A DNA stretch of 64,000 nt, taken from contig NZ_JAXOFX010000003.1 of the NCBI RefSeq assembly GCF_034427655.1, forward strand, positions 62,001 through 126,000. The letters are read 5' to 3'. Under the pieces are notes generated by a model that ran no database searches, was not told where the DNA came from, and worked only from the letters and a program-made list of their open reading frames with translations. The translations under genes and the position numbers were made by a program. Positions 7,901-15,770 of the stretch are shown here, in pieces. Positions within the stretch are counted from its first letter, which is position 1; each line of letters opens with the position of its first letter. The stretch is from Robertmurraya_A mangrovi (GTDB taxonomy: Bacteria; Bacillota; Bacilli; Bacillales; Cytobacillaceae).

Positions 7901-8847
7901 AAATCCTTTCTACTACGGTCCAGGATATTTATTTACCTTTTAGAGTAAAAGTAATTGAAGGTGAAGTAGTCGTTACAGCTGCTGCAGAGGATTCTCCAAT
8001 AAAAATAGGGGATGTTATCAAAGAGAAGAATGGTAAAGTTGCTTTGGAGGCCCTTAGTAAAACAGCAAGTCTTGTATCTGGTTCAACACAATGGAAGGTG
8101 AATAAGGCTTCTAGGTTATTCATAACAGGAAAAGAAGGGGAAGAAGTTACTTTCAAATATGAGCACGAGGGGAAAGAAAGCCCCATTACTTTAACCTTTG
8201 ATAGAAGTTATGATGAAATAGATCCTTATAATAGAAAAGAAGTAGTTAAGGAATTGGATAACAATATTTATTACGTGAATTTAGTGGGAACAAAGATGGA
8301 TGATGTGAGACCATTTATAGATCAATTAGCTAAAGCAGATGGGGTCATTTTTGATGTAAGGGGAGTTCCTGATCCATCAATGAGAACGATGCTATCTCAC
8401 TTAATTAAAAAACGTAGTAAATCTGGAACATTCCATATACCAAAAATTATTTATCCTGACTACAGTAGTGTTACATGGTTTAATAAAGAGGTAGAGAAGG
8501 ATTGGACCATTAAACCAGAAAAACCTAGGTTTAAAGGGAATGTTGTATTCCTCGCATCAGAAGAAACCATTGGTGATGGTGAAGCTTATTTACAATTCGT
8601 AACCGAGAATAAAATAGGAAAAGTAGTAGGTAGGAAAACAGCGGGTGCAATAGGGCTTGTGAACTCCACTCCATTAGCAAAAGATGCGGTTATGAATATG
8701 ACTGGTATGATTGTAAACAGAAAAGACGGTGAGACTTATCAAATAAGAGGACTGGATCCAATAATACCGGTTTTACAATCAATGGAGGATATTCGTGCAG
8801 GAAATGATTCGTTTATTGAGACAGCCTTTGAAGAACTTGTAAAATAG
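4939..8847 (+). CDS. Fused DppB-DppC-like ABC permease with C-terminal S41-peptidase-like region, copy 1
   Basis: About 1302 residues. Residues 1-300 form a DppB-like permease with an EAA-type loop near 189-212 (DYVTTARSKGKSDTYILYTH). A long linker follows; residues about 370-690 form a DppC-like permease with GTDKVGKDLFS near 437 and a second EAA loop near 550-575. A further span (about 698-716) should place the last 585 residues outside the cell. That region carries two YFHP/HFYP-type helical segments, a PDZ-like stretch (about 999-1090) and an S41 core. The position of the S41 nucleophile reads GDGE (1212-1215) instead of SAAE/SASE; Lys1233 in GRKTAG is kept. No ATPase or binding protein is adjacent. 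Start: CTG at 4939 sits eight bases after AAAAGGGG exactly as the TTG of the paralogue does; GTG at 4930 overlaps that site. Substrate unknown. Confidence 0.85.
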   Translation: MSFIYKQIRNVALLVGIGALLIFLTVIPKNPELPMNTFDLAFIWEIFTMVVKDIVTGDGLGISERNTYYMDEANTAFIRSLKILIPAFFFSILMGVFLGILSYQFRKKMIGKAIYNVHLLFVSLPDFFAFILIQYALLLVYSHGILDLDLFGHEYWYNALLPMVSLSLYPIFYLYRITASTIEDESKKDYVTTARSKGKSDTYILYTHMLWNTWARIITNIKTVTLYILTSLPIIELLGFYQGMGYKLLKSIQSNELMMTIALIYPYLLIMFVVMLICDISSHILVPVSEDSSKALRPMRSRNLKIFIQQLKMIRFKDYFDWLNPKSIIYPLLLLGEEIAYRYKRFTILIKTIKLMKFKDYIVWFISRFINVYLFVKQYPLLVFSSITLIGLFVLGFVGPSWSFVDKELTPFLFGKSDEGKWIIPPIPPSSEFWFGTDKVGKDLFSLIILSTKETLIVVSIITLLRFILGVPLGYFASRGNIISASILRLLQTLFSYFPVLILIMLIMAIPYLLHSQDRKYYMVLLLAIVEVGRIGQIYREEFERIGQLEYVKAGIAAGATKMGLLRNYYFPLLNKQSIIFVTNDLGRSLFLLSQLGFVSVFLSHFGYLSETGQRLFKNTSLNWPVLLSTALHDIRASIWIPFFVTLFIAITILTFNFLGEGLKKYFNTKTLKVNSAVVDERVTSVIKALKEVPPKKAMAGAGITLSILIAGFIFLTPEKINVKTVSLQVYALENEERSVENLTAFAKAYGYIRYFHPSEGSTQFDWNRFAIYGSKHIVSAEDDEQLKEKLGELFKPIAPTVQFGILGEEQEKVDLNTSEQNPKGRIVSYQHQGSGPTIDNISDKKEEKSLFISKKVSTNLDMTDQSLLLFEQLPEKDEIAEVYITKSIKGYIPLTLYEEEGIEKGEELNSYLEELSDSVLGENATYVANTIIGWNKIQHFYPYIEDKKAWNQVLRTAIQRSLHAKNEAEFYKTYQKMLLPLKDGQAEILSTTVQDIYLPFRVKVIEGEVVVTAAAEDSPIKIGDVIKEKNGKVALEALSKTASLVSGSTQWKVNKASRLFITGKEGEEVTFKYEHEGKESPITLTFDRSYDEIDPYNRKEVVKELDNNIYYVNLVGTKMDDVRPFIDQLAKADGVIFDVRGVPDPSMRTMLSHLIKKRSKSGTFHIPKIIYPDYSSVTWFNKEVEKDWTIKPEKPRFKGNVVFLASEETIGDGEAYLQFVTENKIGKVVGRKTAGAIGLVNSTPLAKDAVMNMTGMIVNRKDGETYQIRGLDPIIPVLQSMEDIRAGNDSFIETAFEELVK

Positions 8848-8862
8848 TGTGATAGTAACAAC

Positions 8863-8903
8863 AGACCATCATTCAGCTTATGAAGCTGTGATGGTCTATT
8901 TTT
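8863..8903 (+). terminator. Terminator after fusion copy 1
   Basis: AGACCATCA (8863-8871) pairs with TGATGGTCT (8889-8897), with a second short CAGCTT/AAGCTG stem inside, followed by ATTTTT. It separates the two paralogous genes into independent transcription units. Confidence 0.8.
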
Positions 8904-8949
8904 GTGATTGAAGTTCTATTCTAATAATTCTAAATTTTTTAATAAAACA

Positions 8950-8979
8950 TTGTCTTCCAAATATTACAAACGATATAAT
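8950..8979 (+). promoter_or_regulatory. Promoter of the second permease/S41 fusion gene
   Basis: TTGTCT (8950-8955) and TATAAT (8974-8979) are 18 bases apart with the same TCCAAATATTACAAA spacer start as at 4836-4850. The -10 box overlaps an in-frame ATG at 8978, which therefore cannot be the translation start. Confidence 0.7.
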
Positions 8980-9061
8980 GGAATTTAAAAGAAACTATTT
9001 TACAAAGGGGAAGGAAAAGACGGACCAAAAAAAAGAAACGGTCCAAAAAGGGGCGGTCAAT

Positions 9062-12000
9062 TTGGGTATTTTTTTGAAGCAAATCCGAAACATTGTATTA
9101 CTAGCAGGGTTAGGCGTTTTATTAATTTTTGTTGGTGTCATTCCAAAAGGGATTGGGCCTGCACCACAACCTTTTGATTTAGAGTACAACATTGAGTCTA
9201 CTAAAGATATTATAACCAACATTGTTACAGGTGAAGGACTAGGGAAAACAGAGAGGAATACTTATTATGTAGATGAAGCAACTACCTTATTTTTTAGAAG
9301 TTTAAAAATCTTCATTCCAGCTTTTTTTGTGAGCTTGGGTGTGGGAGTTTTACTAGGATTAATTCATTTTCAATTTAGGAATAGCTTCATCGGTAGAAGT
9401 ATTTACGGTATTCATTTAACGTTTAGCTCTCTGCCTGATTTCTTTGCCTTTATTTTAATTCAATATGGTGGTCTATTAATTTATAGCCATGGAATATTGA
9501 ATCTTGATTTATTTGGTCATGAACATTGGTATAATTCATTTTTACCAGTCATGAGTTTGAGTCTTTATCCCATTTTCTACATTTATCGTATTACATTTTC
9601 GACCCTTGAGGATGAATCGAAGAAAGATTATATCAGTACAGTTCGAGCAAAGGGTAAGTCTGATACATATATTTTATACACCCATATGCTTTGGAACACA
9701 TGGGCACGGGTAATAACCAACATAAGAACGATTACATTGTACATATTAACTAGTCTACCCATTATCGAGTTACTAGCATTTTACCAAGGGATGGGTTATC
9801 GAATATTAAAGGCAGCACAAGAGGGCCAGGTTTATATGTTTGTTGCCTTGCTTTATCCATTTTTTTTAGTGATGTTCCTTGCCATGCTGCTAAGTGATCT
9901 ATTTAAACATTTTTTAGTGCCTTTATCTGTTGAGTCCAGTCAAGCGCTTCGACCAATGAAAGCAAAGAAGCTAGGGAAATATGTAAGGAGATTTGTGGTT
10001 TGGTTTATGACCAAACTCATTAATGGCCTCTTAGTTTTAAAGAAGAACCCTCTATTTGTTTTTAGTTTAATCCTTATTTTGGGAATTTTGTACACTGCTG
10101 TTGCAGGTCCAAAATGGTCTGTAGTTGATACGGAGTTAGAGCCATTCATGTTTACTAAAAATGAGGATGGAAAATTAGTAGTTCCTCCACTAGAGCCATC
10201 AAGTGATTACTGGCTTGGTACGGATAAACTTGGGCGGGATTTATTTAGTTTAATCATACTTGGTGCGAAGGAGACACTCTTAATCATCACGATTATTTCC
10301 TTGGTTCGATTTATGATAGGGATTCCTTTAGGCTTCTTTGCTTCAAGGGGAAATTGGTTTTCGACTAGTATTTTACATGTTTTACAAATGATGTTTTCAT
10401 TCTTCCCTGTCATCATTTTAGTGATGCTAGTCATGGCAATACCATTCTTTGCCCATACAGAAAGTCGAATTTATTGGATTGTTCTTCTCATGGCAATAGT
10501 AGAAGTGGGTAGAATCGGACAAATTTATCGGGAAGAATTTGAAAGAATTGGACAACTCGAGTATGTAAAAGCTGGAATTGCTTCAGGGGCAACGAAAATA
10601 AGATTGCTAAAGAATTATTACTTTCCACTATTAAAAAAACAGACGATTATATTTTTAACAAATGATTTAGGAAGATCATTATTCTTACTAGCGCAGTTAG
10701 GATTTATTTCTGTATTCTTATCACAAACATTAATTCTCACAGAAACAGAGGGTTATAAATTTATAAACACTTCGTTAAATTGGGCGGTTTTATTAGGGAA
10801 TGCTTTAAACGATATTCGAGGAGCGATTTGGATTCCTTTCTTCGTCACTTTAAGTATCGCAATTACGATTCTTGCCTTTAATTTCTTAGGAGAGGGATTA
10901 AAACGCTTATTTGATAGTAAACCGCACAAAGTAACAAGTAGTTTAGTAGAAGAGAAGATTACTCTTATATTAGAATTAACTAAATGGTTTACACCTAAAA
11001 AAGTAATGACAGGAGCAGGATTCTCATTAGCGGTTATCGTAGCTTTATTATTCTTTTTGAATGAAAAGAACATTATTTTTAAGGATGAAAGCGTTCATGT
11101 GGCAGCAATAGCAGATGAAGAACGTGTGATTGATAATCTCGCGGCATTTGCTAAGGCATACGGATATATCAGATATTTTCACCCAAGTGGAGAAGGGTAC
11201 TTTTTAGATTGGAATCGATTTGCTGTTTACGGAATTAAGCATGTACAAGATGCAGGCAATGAGAAGCAGCTACGAAAAAAGTTAGAGGAATTGTTTTATC
11301 CGGTTGCTCCTACCGTTCAATTTTTAAAGCCGGGAGAACAAAGCGATATCCCAGTAAATTCTGATGTACAGAATAATGCAGACTTAAGAGTGGCATTTAT
11401 TCAACATGAAGGGGTAGGTCCTGATAGAGATATAATGGCCATGTTTAATCAAAGAGAGGAAGACGAGCCAAAAGAAAAACCTTTGTTTAGAAGTGTATGG
11501 ACTACGACCGATTTTAAAATGAAGGATCAATCAAAATTAATTCATGAGCATTTACCAAAAAAAGATGAAGTTCTAGAAGTGAAAATAAGTGAGGACATTA
11601 TTAGTTACATTCCGCTTACTCTTTATAGTGAAAAAGAACAATCAACCGTAGGGATGACAGATCCTTCATGGAAACAGCTATCTGATTTATATAAAGAGTT
11701 AGGAACGATTTCATTAGATAAAATGACCTTAGAACAAACTGAAACTTATCTAGCAAACACAATTATCGCTTGGAATAAGCTTCAACACTTTTATCCATAT
11801 TTAAAAGATCGTGAAGGGTGGAGTAAAGAATTAAAACCAGCAATTAAGAGTGCATTGCGTGCAAAGAATGAAAAAGAGTTTCTAACAGGGATTAATACAA
11901 TGATTACGGTTCTTGAAGATGGTCAAGCGGAGTTGATTGGAAATCGTGGTGGAGGTAGGTATGTCCAGTTGCCTTTCAGAATTAAATTAGTGGAAGGCAA

Positions 12001-12889
12001 TGTTGTAGTCGTAAATGCACATCCAGATTCACCAATTAAGAAAGGTGATATGATTCTTGAGAAAGATAATACTCCTATAATAGATGTACTAAAAGAAGAA
12101 GGTAAATTAATTTCTGGTTCAACACAATGGAAAGTTAATAAAGCCTTAACTCTTGTAACGACCGGACGTCGGGGAGAAAGTAGCTCTTTTAAGTTTGTAA
12201 GAGATGGTAAAGAGGAATTCGTAAAACTAGAACAGGATCAGAACTTTGAAGCTTTAGATACTTACGGTAGAGTTGAAACGGTAAAAGAACTAGAAAACGG
12301 GATTTACTATGTAAATCTAGTAGGAACGAAAATGGATGATATAAAGCCATTAATTCCTAAACTAGCGAATGCAAAAGGAATTGTATTTGATATTAGAGGA
12401 ATACCTGATTTATCTACGAAAAAATTATTATCGCATTTAATTAAGGAAAAAAGTAGAGGGGGGAATTATCGAATCCCACAAATTGTTTATCCTGATTATC
12501 ATAATGCGATTTGGTTCAACAAAGATGTTGATAAACAATGGTCATTCAAACCTAAGGCTCCTACATTAAGTGGAAAGTGGGTTTTCCTAGCTTCGGAAGA
12601 AACGATTGGTGATGGTGAATCTTATTTACATTTTGTTACAGCAAATAAATTAGGTCAGGTTGTTGGTAGGCAAACAGCCGGTGCTAATGGTCTTGTAAAT
12701 TCATCATCACTTGTAGGAGGGGCAACCTTAAACTTTACTGGAATGGTGGTACAGAAACAGGATGGTTCTCCTGCACATATTGTTGGAATAGAACCGAACG
12801 TACCAGTAATCTTAAGATTGGATGAGATAAAAGCGGGGAAAGATGTTTATATTGAAAAAGCCCTTGAGGTAATTAAAGGAATAGAATAG
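9062..12889 (+). CDS. Fused DppB-DppC-like ABC permease with C-terminal S41-peptidase-like region, copy 2
   Basis: About 1275 residues, collinear with the preceding gene and highly similar in both permease domains and the C-terminal region, so a tandem duplication. The DppC-like part has GTDKLGRDLFS and an EAA loop near 500-525; the extra membrane span is about 648-666; the rest should be extracytoplasmic. The S41 nucleophile position again reads GDGE (1183-1186), and here the Lys is Gln1204 (GRQTAG), so both catalytic residues appear lost. The linker between permeases lacks about 48 residues present in copy 1. TTG at 9062 is preceded by AAAAAGGGG at eight bases. Which ATPase drives it is unknown; the OppD/OppF pair at 47855-49781 is far away and has its own permeases. 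Likely a peptide-type importer or sensor, by inference only. Confidence 0.85.
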   Translation: MGIFLKQIRNIVLLAGLGVLLIFVGVIPKGIGPAPQPFDLEYNIESTKDIITNIVTGEGLGKTERNTYYVDEATTLFFRSLKIFIPAFFVSLGVGVLLGLIHFQFRNSFIGRSIYGIHLTFSSLPDFFAFILIQYGGLLIYSHGILNLDLFGHEHWYNSFLPVMSLSLYPIFYIYRITFSTLEDESKKDYISTVRAKGKSDTYILYTHMLWNTWARVITNIRTITLYILTSLPIIELLAFYQGMGYRILKAAQEGQVYMFVALLYPFFLVMFLAMLLSDLFKHFLVPLSVESSQALRPMKAKKLGKYVRRFVVWFMTKLINGLLVLKKNPLFVFSLILILGILYTAVAGPKWSVVDTELEPFMFTKNEDGKLVVPPLEPSSDYWLGTDKLGRDLFSLIILGAKETLLIITIISLVRFMIGIPLGFFASRGNWFSTSILHVLQMMFSFFPVIILVMLVMAIPFFAHTESRIYWIVLLMAIVEVGRIGQIYREEFERIGQLEYVKAGIASGATKIRLLKNYYFPLLKKQTIIFLTNDLGRSLFLLAQLGFISVFLSQTLILTETEGYKFINTSLNWAVLLGNALNDIRGAIWIPFFVTLSIAITILAFNFLGEGLKRLFDSKPHKVTSSLVEEKITLILELTKWFTPKKVMTGAGFSLAVIVALLFFLNEKNIIFKDESVHVAAIADEERVIDNLAAFAKAYGYIRYFHPSGEGYFLDWNRFAVYGIKHVQDAGNEKQLRKKLEELFYPVAPTVQFLKPGEQSDIPVNSDVQNNADLRVAFIQHEGVGPDRDIMAMFNQREEDEPKEKPLFRSVWTTTDFKMKDQSKLIHEHLPKKDEVLEVKISEDIISYIPLTLYSEKEQSTVGMTDPSWKQLSDLYKELGTISLDKMTLEQTETYLANTIIAWNKLQHFYPYLKDREGWSKELKPAIKSALRAKNEKEFLTGINTMITVLEDGQAELIGNRGGGRYVQLPFRIKLVEGNVVVVNAHPDSPIKKGDMILEKDNTPIIDVLKEEGKLISGSTQWKVNKALTLVTTGRRGESSSFKFVRDGKEEFVKLEQDQNFEALDTYGRVETVKELENGIYYVNLVGTKMDDIKPLIPKLANAKGIVFDIRGIPDLSTKKLLSHLIKEKSRGGNYRIPQIVYPDYHNAIWFNKDVDKQWSFKPKAPTLSGKWVFLASEETIGDGESYLHFVTANKLGQVVGRQTAGANGLVNSSSLVGGATLNFTGMVVQKQDGSPAHIVGIEPNVPVILRLDEIKAGKDVYIEKALEVIKGIE

Positions 12890-12902
12890 AAAAATAATTA
12901 TT

Positions 12903-12958
12903 AGGGGTATTTTAGTAGTTAAAAGTCGAGGGATTTTACTGCTAAATGCCTCTTTTTC
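12903..12958 (+). terminator. Terminator after fusion copy 2
   Basis: ATTTTAGTAGT plus AAAA (12909-12924) pairs with TTTTACTGCTAAAT (12934-12947), with an AGG/CCT base extension, and is followed by CTTTTTCT. It closes the second fusion gene and separates it from the two-component genes. Confidence 0.65.
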
Positions 12959-13060
12959 TATGCTTTGTAGTTACACAGAATTTAGTAGACTAGTGGATAA
13001 TAATGTTAAAAGTGCTAAAATATGATTAACCTAATTTCAAATGAAAAGAGTTGTGCGTAC

Positions 13061-13774
13061 ATGGAGGAAATTAGAATTTTAATCGCCGATGACGAGGAAG
13101 AGATTAGAGGTCTATTGAAAAAGTATTTAGAAAGAGAACATTATAAGATTGATGAAGCTATAGATGGAGCCGAAGCACTCAAGCTATATAACCAGAATAG
13201 ATATCAGTTAGTTTTACTAGATTTAATGATGCCCTCCATTGATGGAATTGAAGTTTGTCGAAAGATTAGGGAGAAGTCCAATATCCCCATTATGATGCTG
13301 ACAGCTAAAGATGATGAGATTGATAAGATTCTAGGTTTGAGTATAGGGGCCGATGATTATATCACAAAGCCTTTTAGTATTCATGAAGTGGTTGCTAGAG
13401 TGAAAGCTTGTCTGCGTAGATTTATCGTGTTAGGCAGTGACGGGCATGGTCAAGAGGAATCTGTATTAACATTCAACCATATCAAAATTGATATGAAAAA
13501 AATACAGGTTCTAGTTAAGGGAGAGGAAGTTACTTTAACCGGTAAAGAGTTTGAATTGCTTAAATTTTTTGCCACCCATCCACAGCAAGTGTTTACAAAA
13601 ACACAGATTTTTCGAAATGTATGGGATAGTAACTATATTGAGGATGATAACACGGTTATGGTACATATTCGAAAGCTTCGTATGAAAATAGAAGAAGATC
13701 CTTCTAATCCAAAAGTAATTCAGACTGTATGGGGGATTGGGTATAAGTTTACTGGTGATATTCATGAATCATGA
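13061..13774 (+). CDS. OmpR-family response regulator
   Basis: 237 residues: receiver domain (1-120) with acidic pocket ADDEEE, phospho-acceptor Asp54 in LLDLMMP and the conserved Lys in TKPF, then a winged-helix DNA-binding domain with the EFELLKFFATHPQQVFTK and IRKLRMKIE features. It would be phosphorylated by the overlapping kinase gene and likely controls the BcrAB-like transporter that follows. The ATG at 13061 fits the family start; an ATG at 13022 would add 13 atypical residues. Neither has a strong ribosome site. Confidence 0.88.
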   Translation: MEEIRILIADDEEEIRGLLKKYLEREHYKIDEAIDGAEALKLYNQNRYQLVLLDLMMPSIDGIEVCRKIREKSNIPIMMLTAKDDEIDKILGLSIGADDYITKPFSIHEVVARVKACLRRFIVLGSDGHGQEESVLTFNHIKIDMKKIQVLVKGEEVTLTGKEFELLKFFATHPQQVFTKTQIFRNVWDSNYIEDDNTVMVHIRKLRMKIEEDPSNPKVIQTVWGIGYKFTGDIHES

Positions 13775-14777
13775 TGTTATTTCCTGGCTTTTCATGTTTC
13801 ATTTAACGATATGTTCAGTGCTTATTGTTTTAGCATTTGTTCAAGAATCATTTCCTCTAATGAGTTTACTGATTTTGTTTTTCCTAAGTACAGTGATTAT
13901 TTTTGTCAGTAGAGTTAAATCTAGAAAAAAGCTAGCAATCCTAAATAGGGAGCTGCAAAGAGCGATTAAAGGGAATGTGAAGACGAGATTGTTTGCTAAT
14001 CAAGATACATTAACAAATGAGCTGATATTTTCGATAAATGAACTGATCGAAAAACTAGAGATAGTTCAAATCGAGAATATTCAAGCACAGGAGGCACGTA
14101 AACGTCTTTTGTCTAGTATCTCCCATGATATTCGGACTCCACTTACATCCATCATTGGGTATGTTGATGCGTTATCGGACGAGACTGTGGTTACAGAGGA
14201 TGAGCGCCAAGAGTATGTAAATATCATCTCAAAAAAATCCTACCATTTAAAAGAACTCATTGACCAAATTTTTCAGATGGCGAAAATTGATGCTGATGAA
14301 GTTCCTATGAACTTTGAAAGAATGGATTTAGCAGAATGGACTAGAGAACTAGTAATTGATTTTTTACCAGAGCTTCAAAGAAATAAATTTCAATTGGAGT
14401 TGAAAATACCAGAGAAAAGTTGCTATGTGTTTGCAGACAAACTTAGTCTGTCCCGAGTGATTAGTAACTTGATTAAGAACGTCCTCTTGCACGGGAAAGA
14501 AGGAGAGTTTTTAGGAATAGAAATGAGTGAAACAAATGAAGAGTTTATTCTTCATATATGGGATAAAGGCCCCGGCATAGAAAAAGAAGATTATGAAAAA
14601 GTGTTCGAAAGAATGTATCGTAACGATCAGTCGAGAACTTTTACAGGCGGAAGCGGGTTAGGTCTAGCCATTACAAAGGCTTTACTTCTCAAAAATGGTG
14701 GGGAAATTTGGGTAGAAAGCATTCCGTGGAAAAAAACAACCTTCAGCTTTTCTATTCCAAAATTAAGAAACAATTAA
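13764..14777 (+). CDS. Sensor histidine kinase
   Basis: About 337 residues. Two membrane spans in the first 48 residues are separated by only a few residues, so there is almost no extracellular sensor. A HAMP-like linker leads to the phospho-acceptor His121 in SSISHDIRTPLTS and to the ATPase domain with N, G1 (DKGPGIE) and G2 (GGSGLGLAI) boxes. Intramembrane-sensing kinases of this build usually detect cell-envelope antibiotics together with a partner ABC transporter, which fits the next two genes. The start overlaps the regulator by 11 bases. Confidence 0.85.
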   Translation: MNHDVISWLFMFHLTICSVLIVLAFVQESFPLMSLLILFFLSTVIIFVSRVKSRKKLAILNRELQRAIKGNVKTRLFANQDTLTNELIFSINELIEKLEIVQIENIQAQEARKRLLSSISHDIRTPLTSIIGYVDALSDETVVTEDERQEYVNIISKKSYHLKELIDQIFQMAKIDADEVPMNFERMDLAEWTRELVIDFLPELQRNKFQLELKIPEKSCYVFADKLSLSRVISNLIKNVLLHGKEGEFLGIEMSETNEEFILHIWDKGPGIEKEDYEKVFERMYRNDQSRTFTGGSGLGLAITKALLLKNGGEIWVESIPWKKTTFSFSIPKLRNN

Positions 14778-14849
14778 TAAATCGTTTAGCCGCAGTTAAG
14801 ACCTTAAGCTTAAGATTTTATGTAAGCTAAAGGAAAGAAGGTAGTTAGT

Positions 14850-15770
14850 TTGAGTGTCATTTTAAAAACAACAAATTTAACAAAGGTATACGGGAATCAA
14901 ACGTCAGTTGATCAAGTGAACCTCAATGTTAAACAAGGGGATATTTATGGGTTTCTAGGACGGAACGGAGCAGGGAAAACGACTACGATTCGTATGTTAC
15001 TCGGGTTGGTTAAACCTACTTTTGGTGAAATTGAAATTTTTGGGGAGAATTTTTTTACAAATCAAAAGGAAATTTTAAGAAGAATTGGATCTATTGTTGA
15101 GATACCGGGATTCTATGAGAATTTAACGGGAAAAGAGAACTTAATGATAAATGCAAAAATCATGGGTGTAAAAAAGAAGCAAGCTTTAGACGAGGCATTG
15201 GAATTAGTTGGTCTTGAGCACGAAACGAAAAAGCTCGTTGGAAATTATTCTTTAGGCATGAAACAAAGGCTTGGAATTGCAAGAGCCTTACTCCACTATC
15301 CGGAACTATTAATCTTAGATGAACCAACGAACGGTTTGGATCCCATTGGAATTAAAGAAATGAGAAAATTGATTAAAAACCTAGCAACGGAAAGAAACAT
15401 TACCATATTTATCTCCAGTCATATTTTATCTGAGGTTGAGCAGCTAGTGGATCATTTAGGGTTTATTCATGAAGGTAGATTACTAGAAGAGGTTTCTTAT
15501 CATACCCTTAAGTTGAAAAATAAGAGGTATGTGGAGTTCCAAGTCAGTAATGAAAATAAAGCTGCTATGTTATTAGAAAAGCATTTCGATATTTTTAATT
15601 ATGAAGTCCGGGAAGACAAAATCATCCGAGTGTATTCTCATATTGGCGAGCAAGCCAAAATTAATCGCTTATTTGTACAGCATGACGTGGATGTGTCAAA
15701 GATGTATTTAAGTGAGGACCGTTTAGAAGACTATTTCACTTCTCTCGTAGGGGGTGGAACGATTGGTTAA
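14850..15770 (+). CDS. BcrA-type ABC transporter ATP-binding protein
   Basis: 306 residues with Walker A GRNGAGKTT, signature YSLGMKQRLGIA, Walker B LLILDEPTNGLDP and switch His in SSHILSEVE. The long C-terminal tail after the nucleotide-binding domain is normal for the bacitracin/lantibiotic-immunity (BcrA) subfamily. TTG start at 14850 follows AAGGAAAGAAGG. It forms the cytoplasmic motor for the overlapping permease gene and is probably under control of the two-component genes just upstream. Drug or peptide exported is not known from sequence. Confidence 0.87.
   Translation: MSVILKTTNLTKVYGNQTSVDQVNLNVKQGDIYGFLGRNGAGKTTTIRMLLGLVKPTFGEIEIFGENFFTNQKEILRRIGSIVEIPGFYENLTGKENLMINAKIMGVKKKQALDEALELVGLEHETKKLVGNYSLGMKQRLGIARALLHYPELLILDEPTNGLDPIGIKEMRKLIKNLATERNITIFISSHILSEVEQLVDHLGFIHEGRLLEEVSYHTLKLKNKRYVEFQVSNENKAAMLLEKHFDIFNYEVREDKIIRVYSHIGEQAKINRLFVQHDVDVSKMYLSEDRLEDYFTSLVGGGTIG

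Noticed and set aside
8978..9061. Upstream ATG extending fusion copy 2 by 28 residues
   Set aside because: The ATG lies inside the TATAAT -10 box, so it would not be on the transcript; the added residues are Lys-rich and have no counterpart in copy 1.
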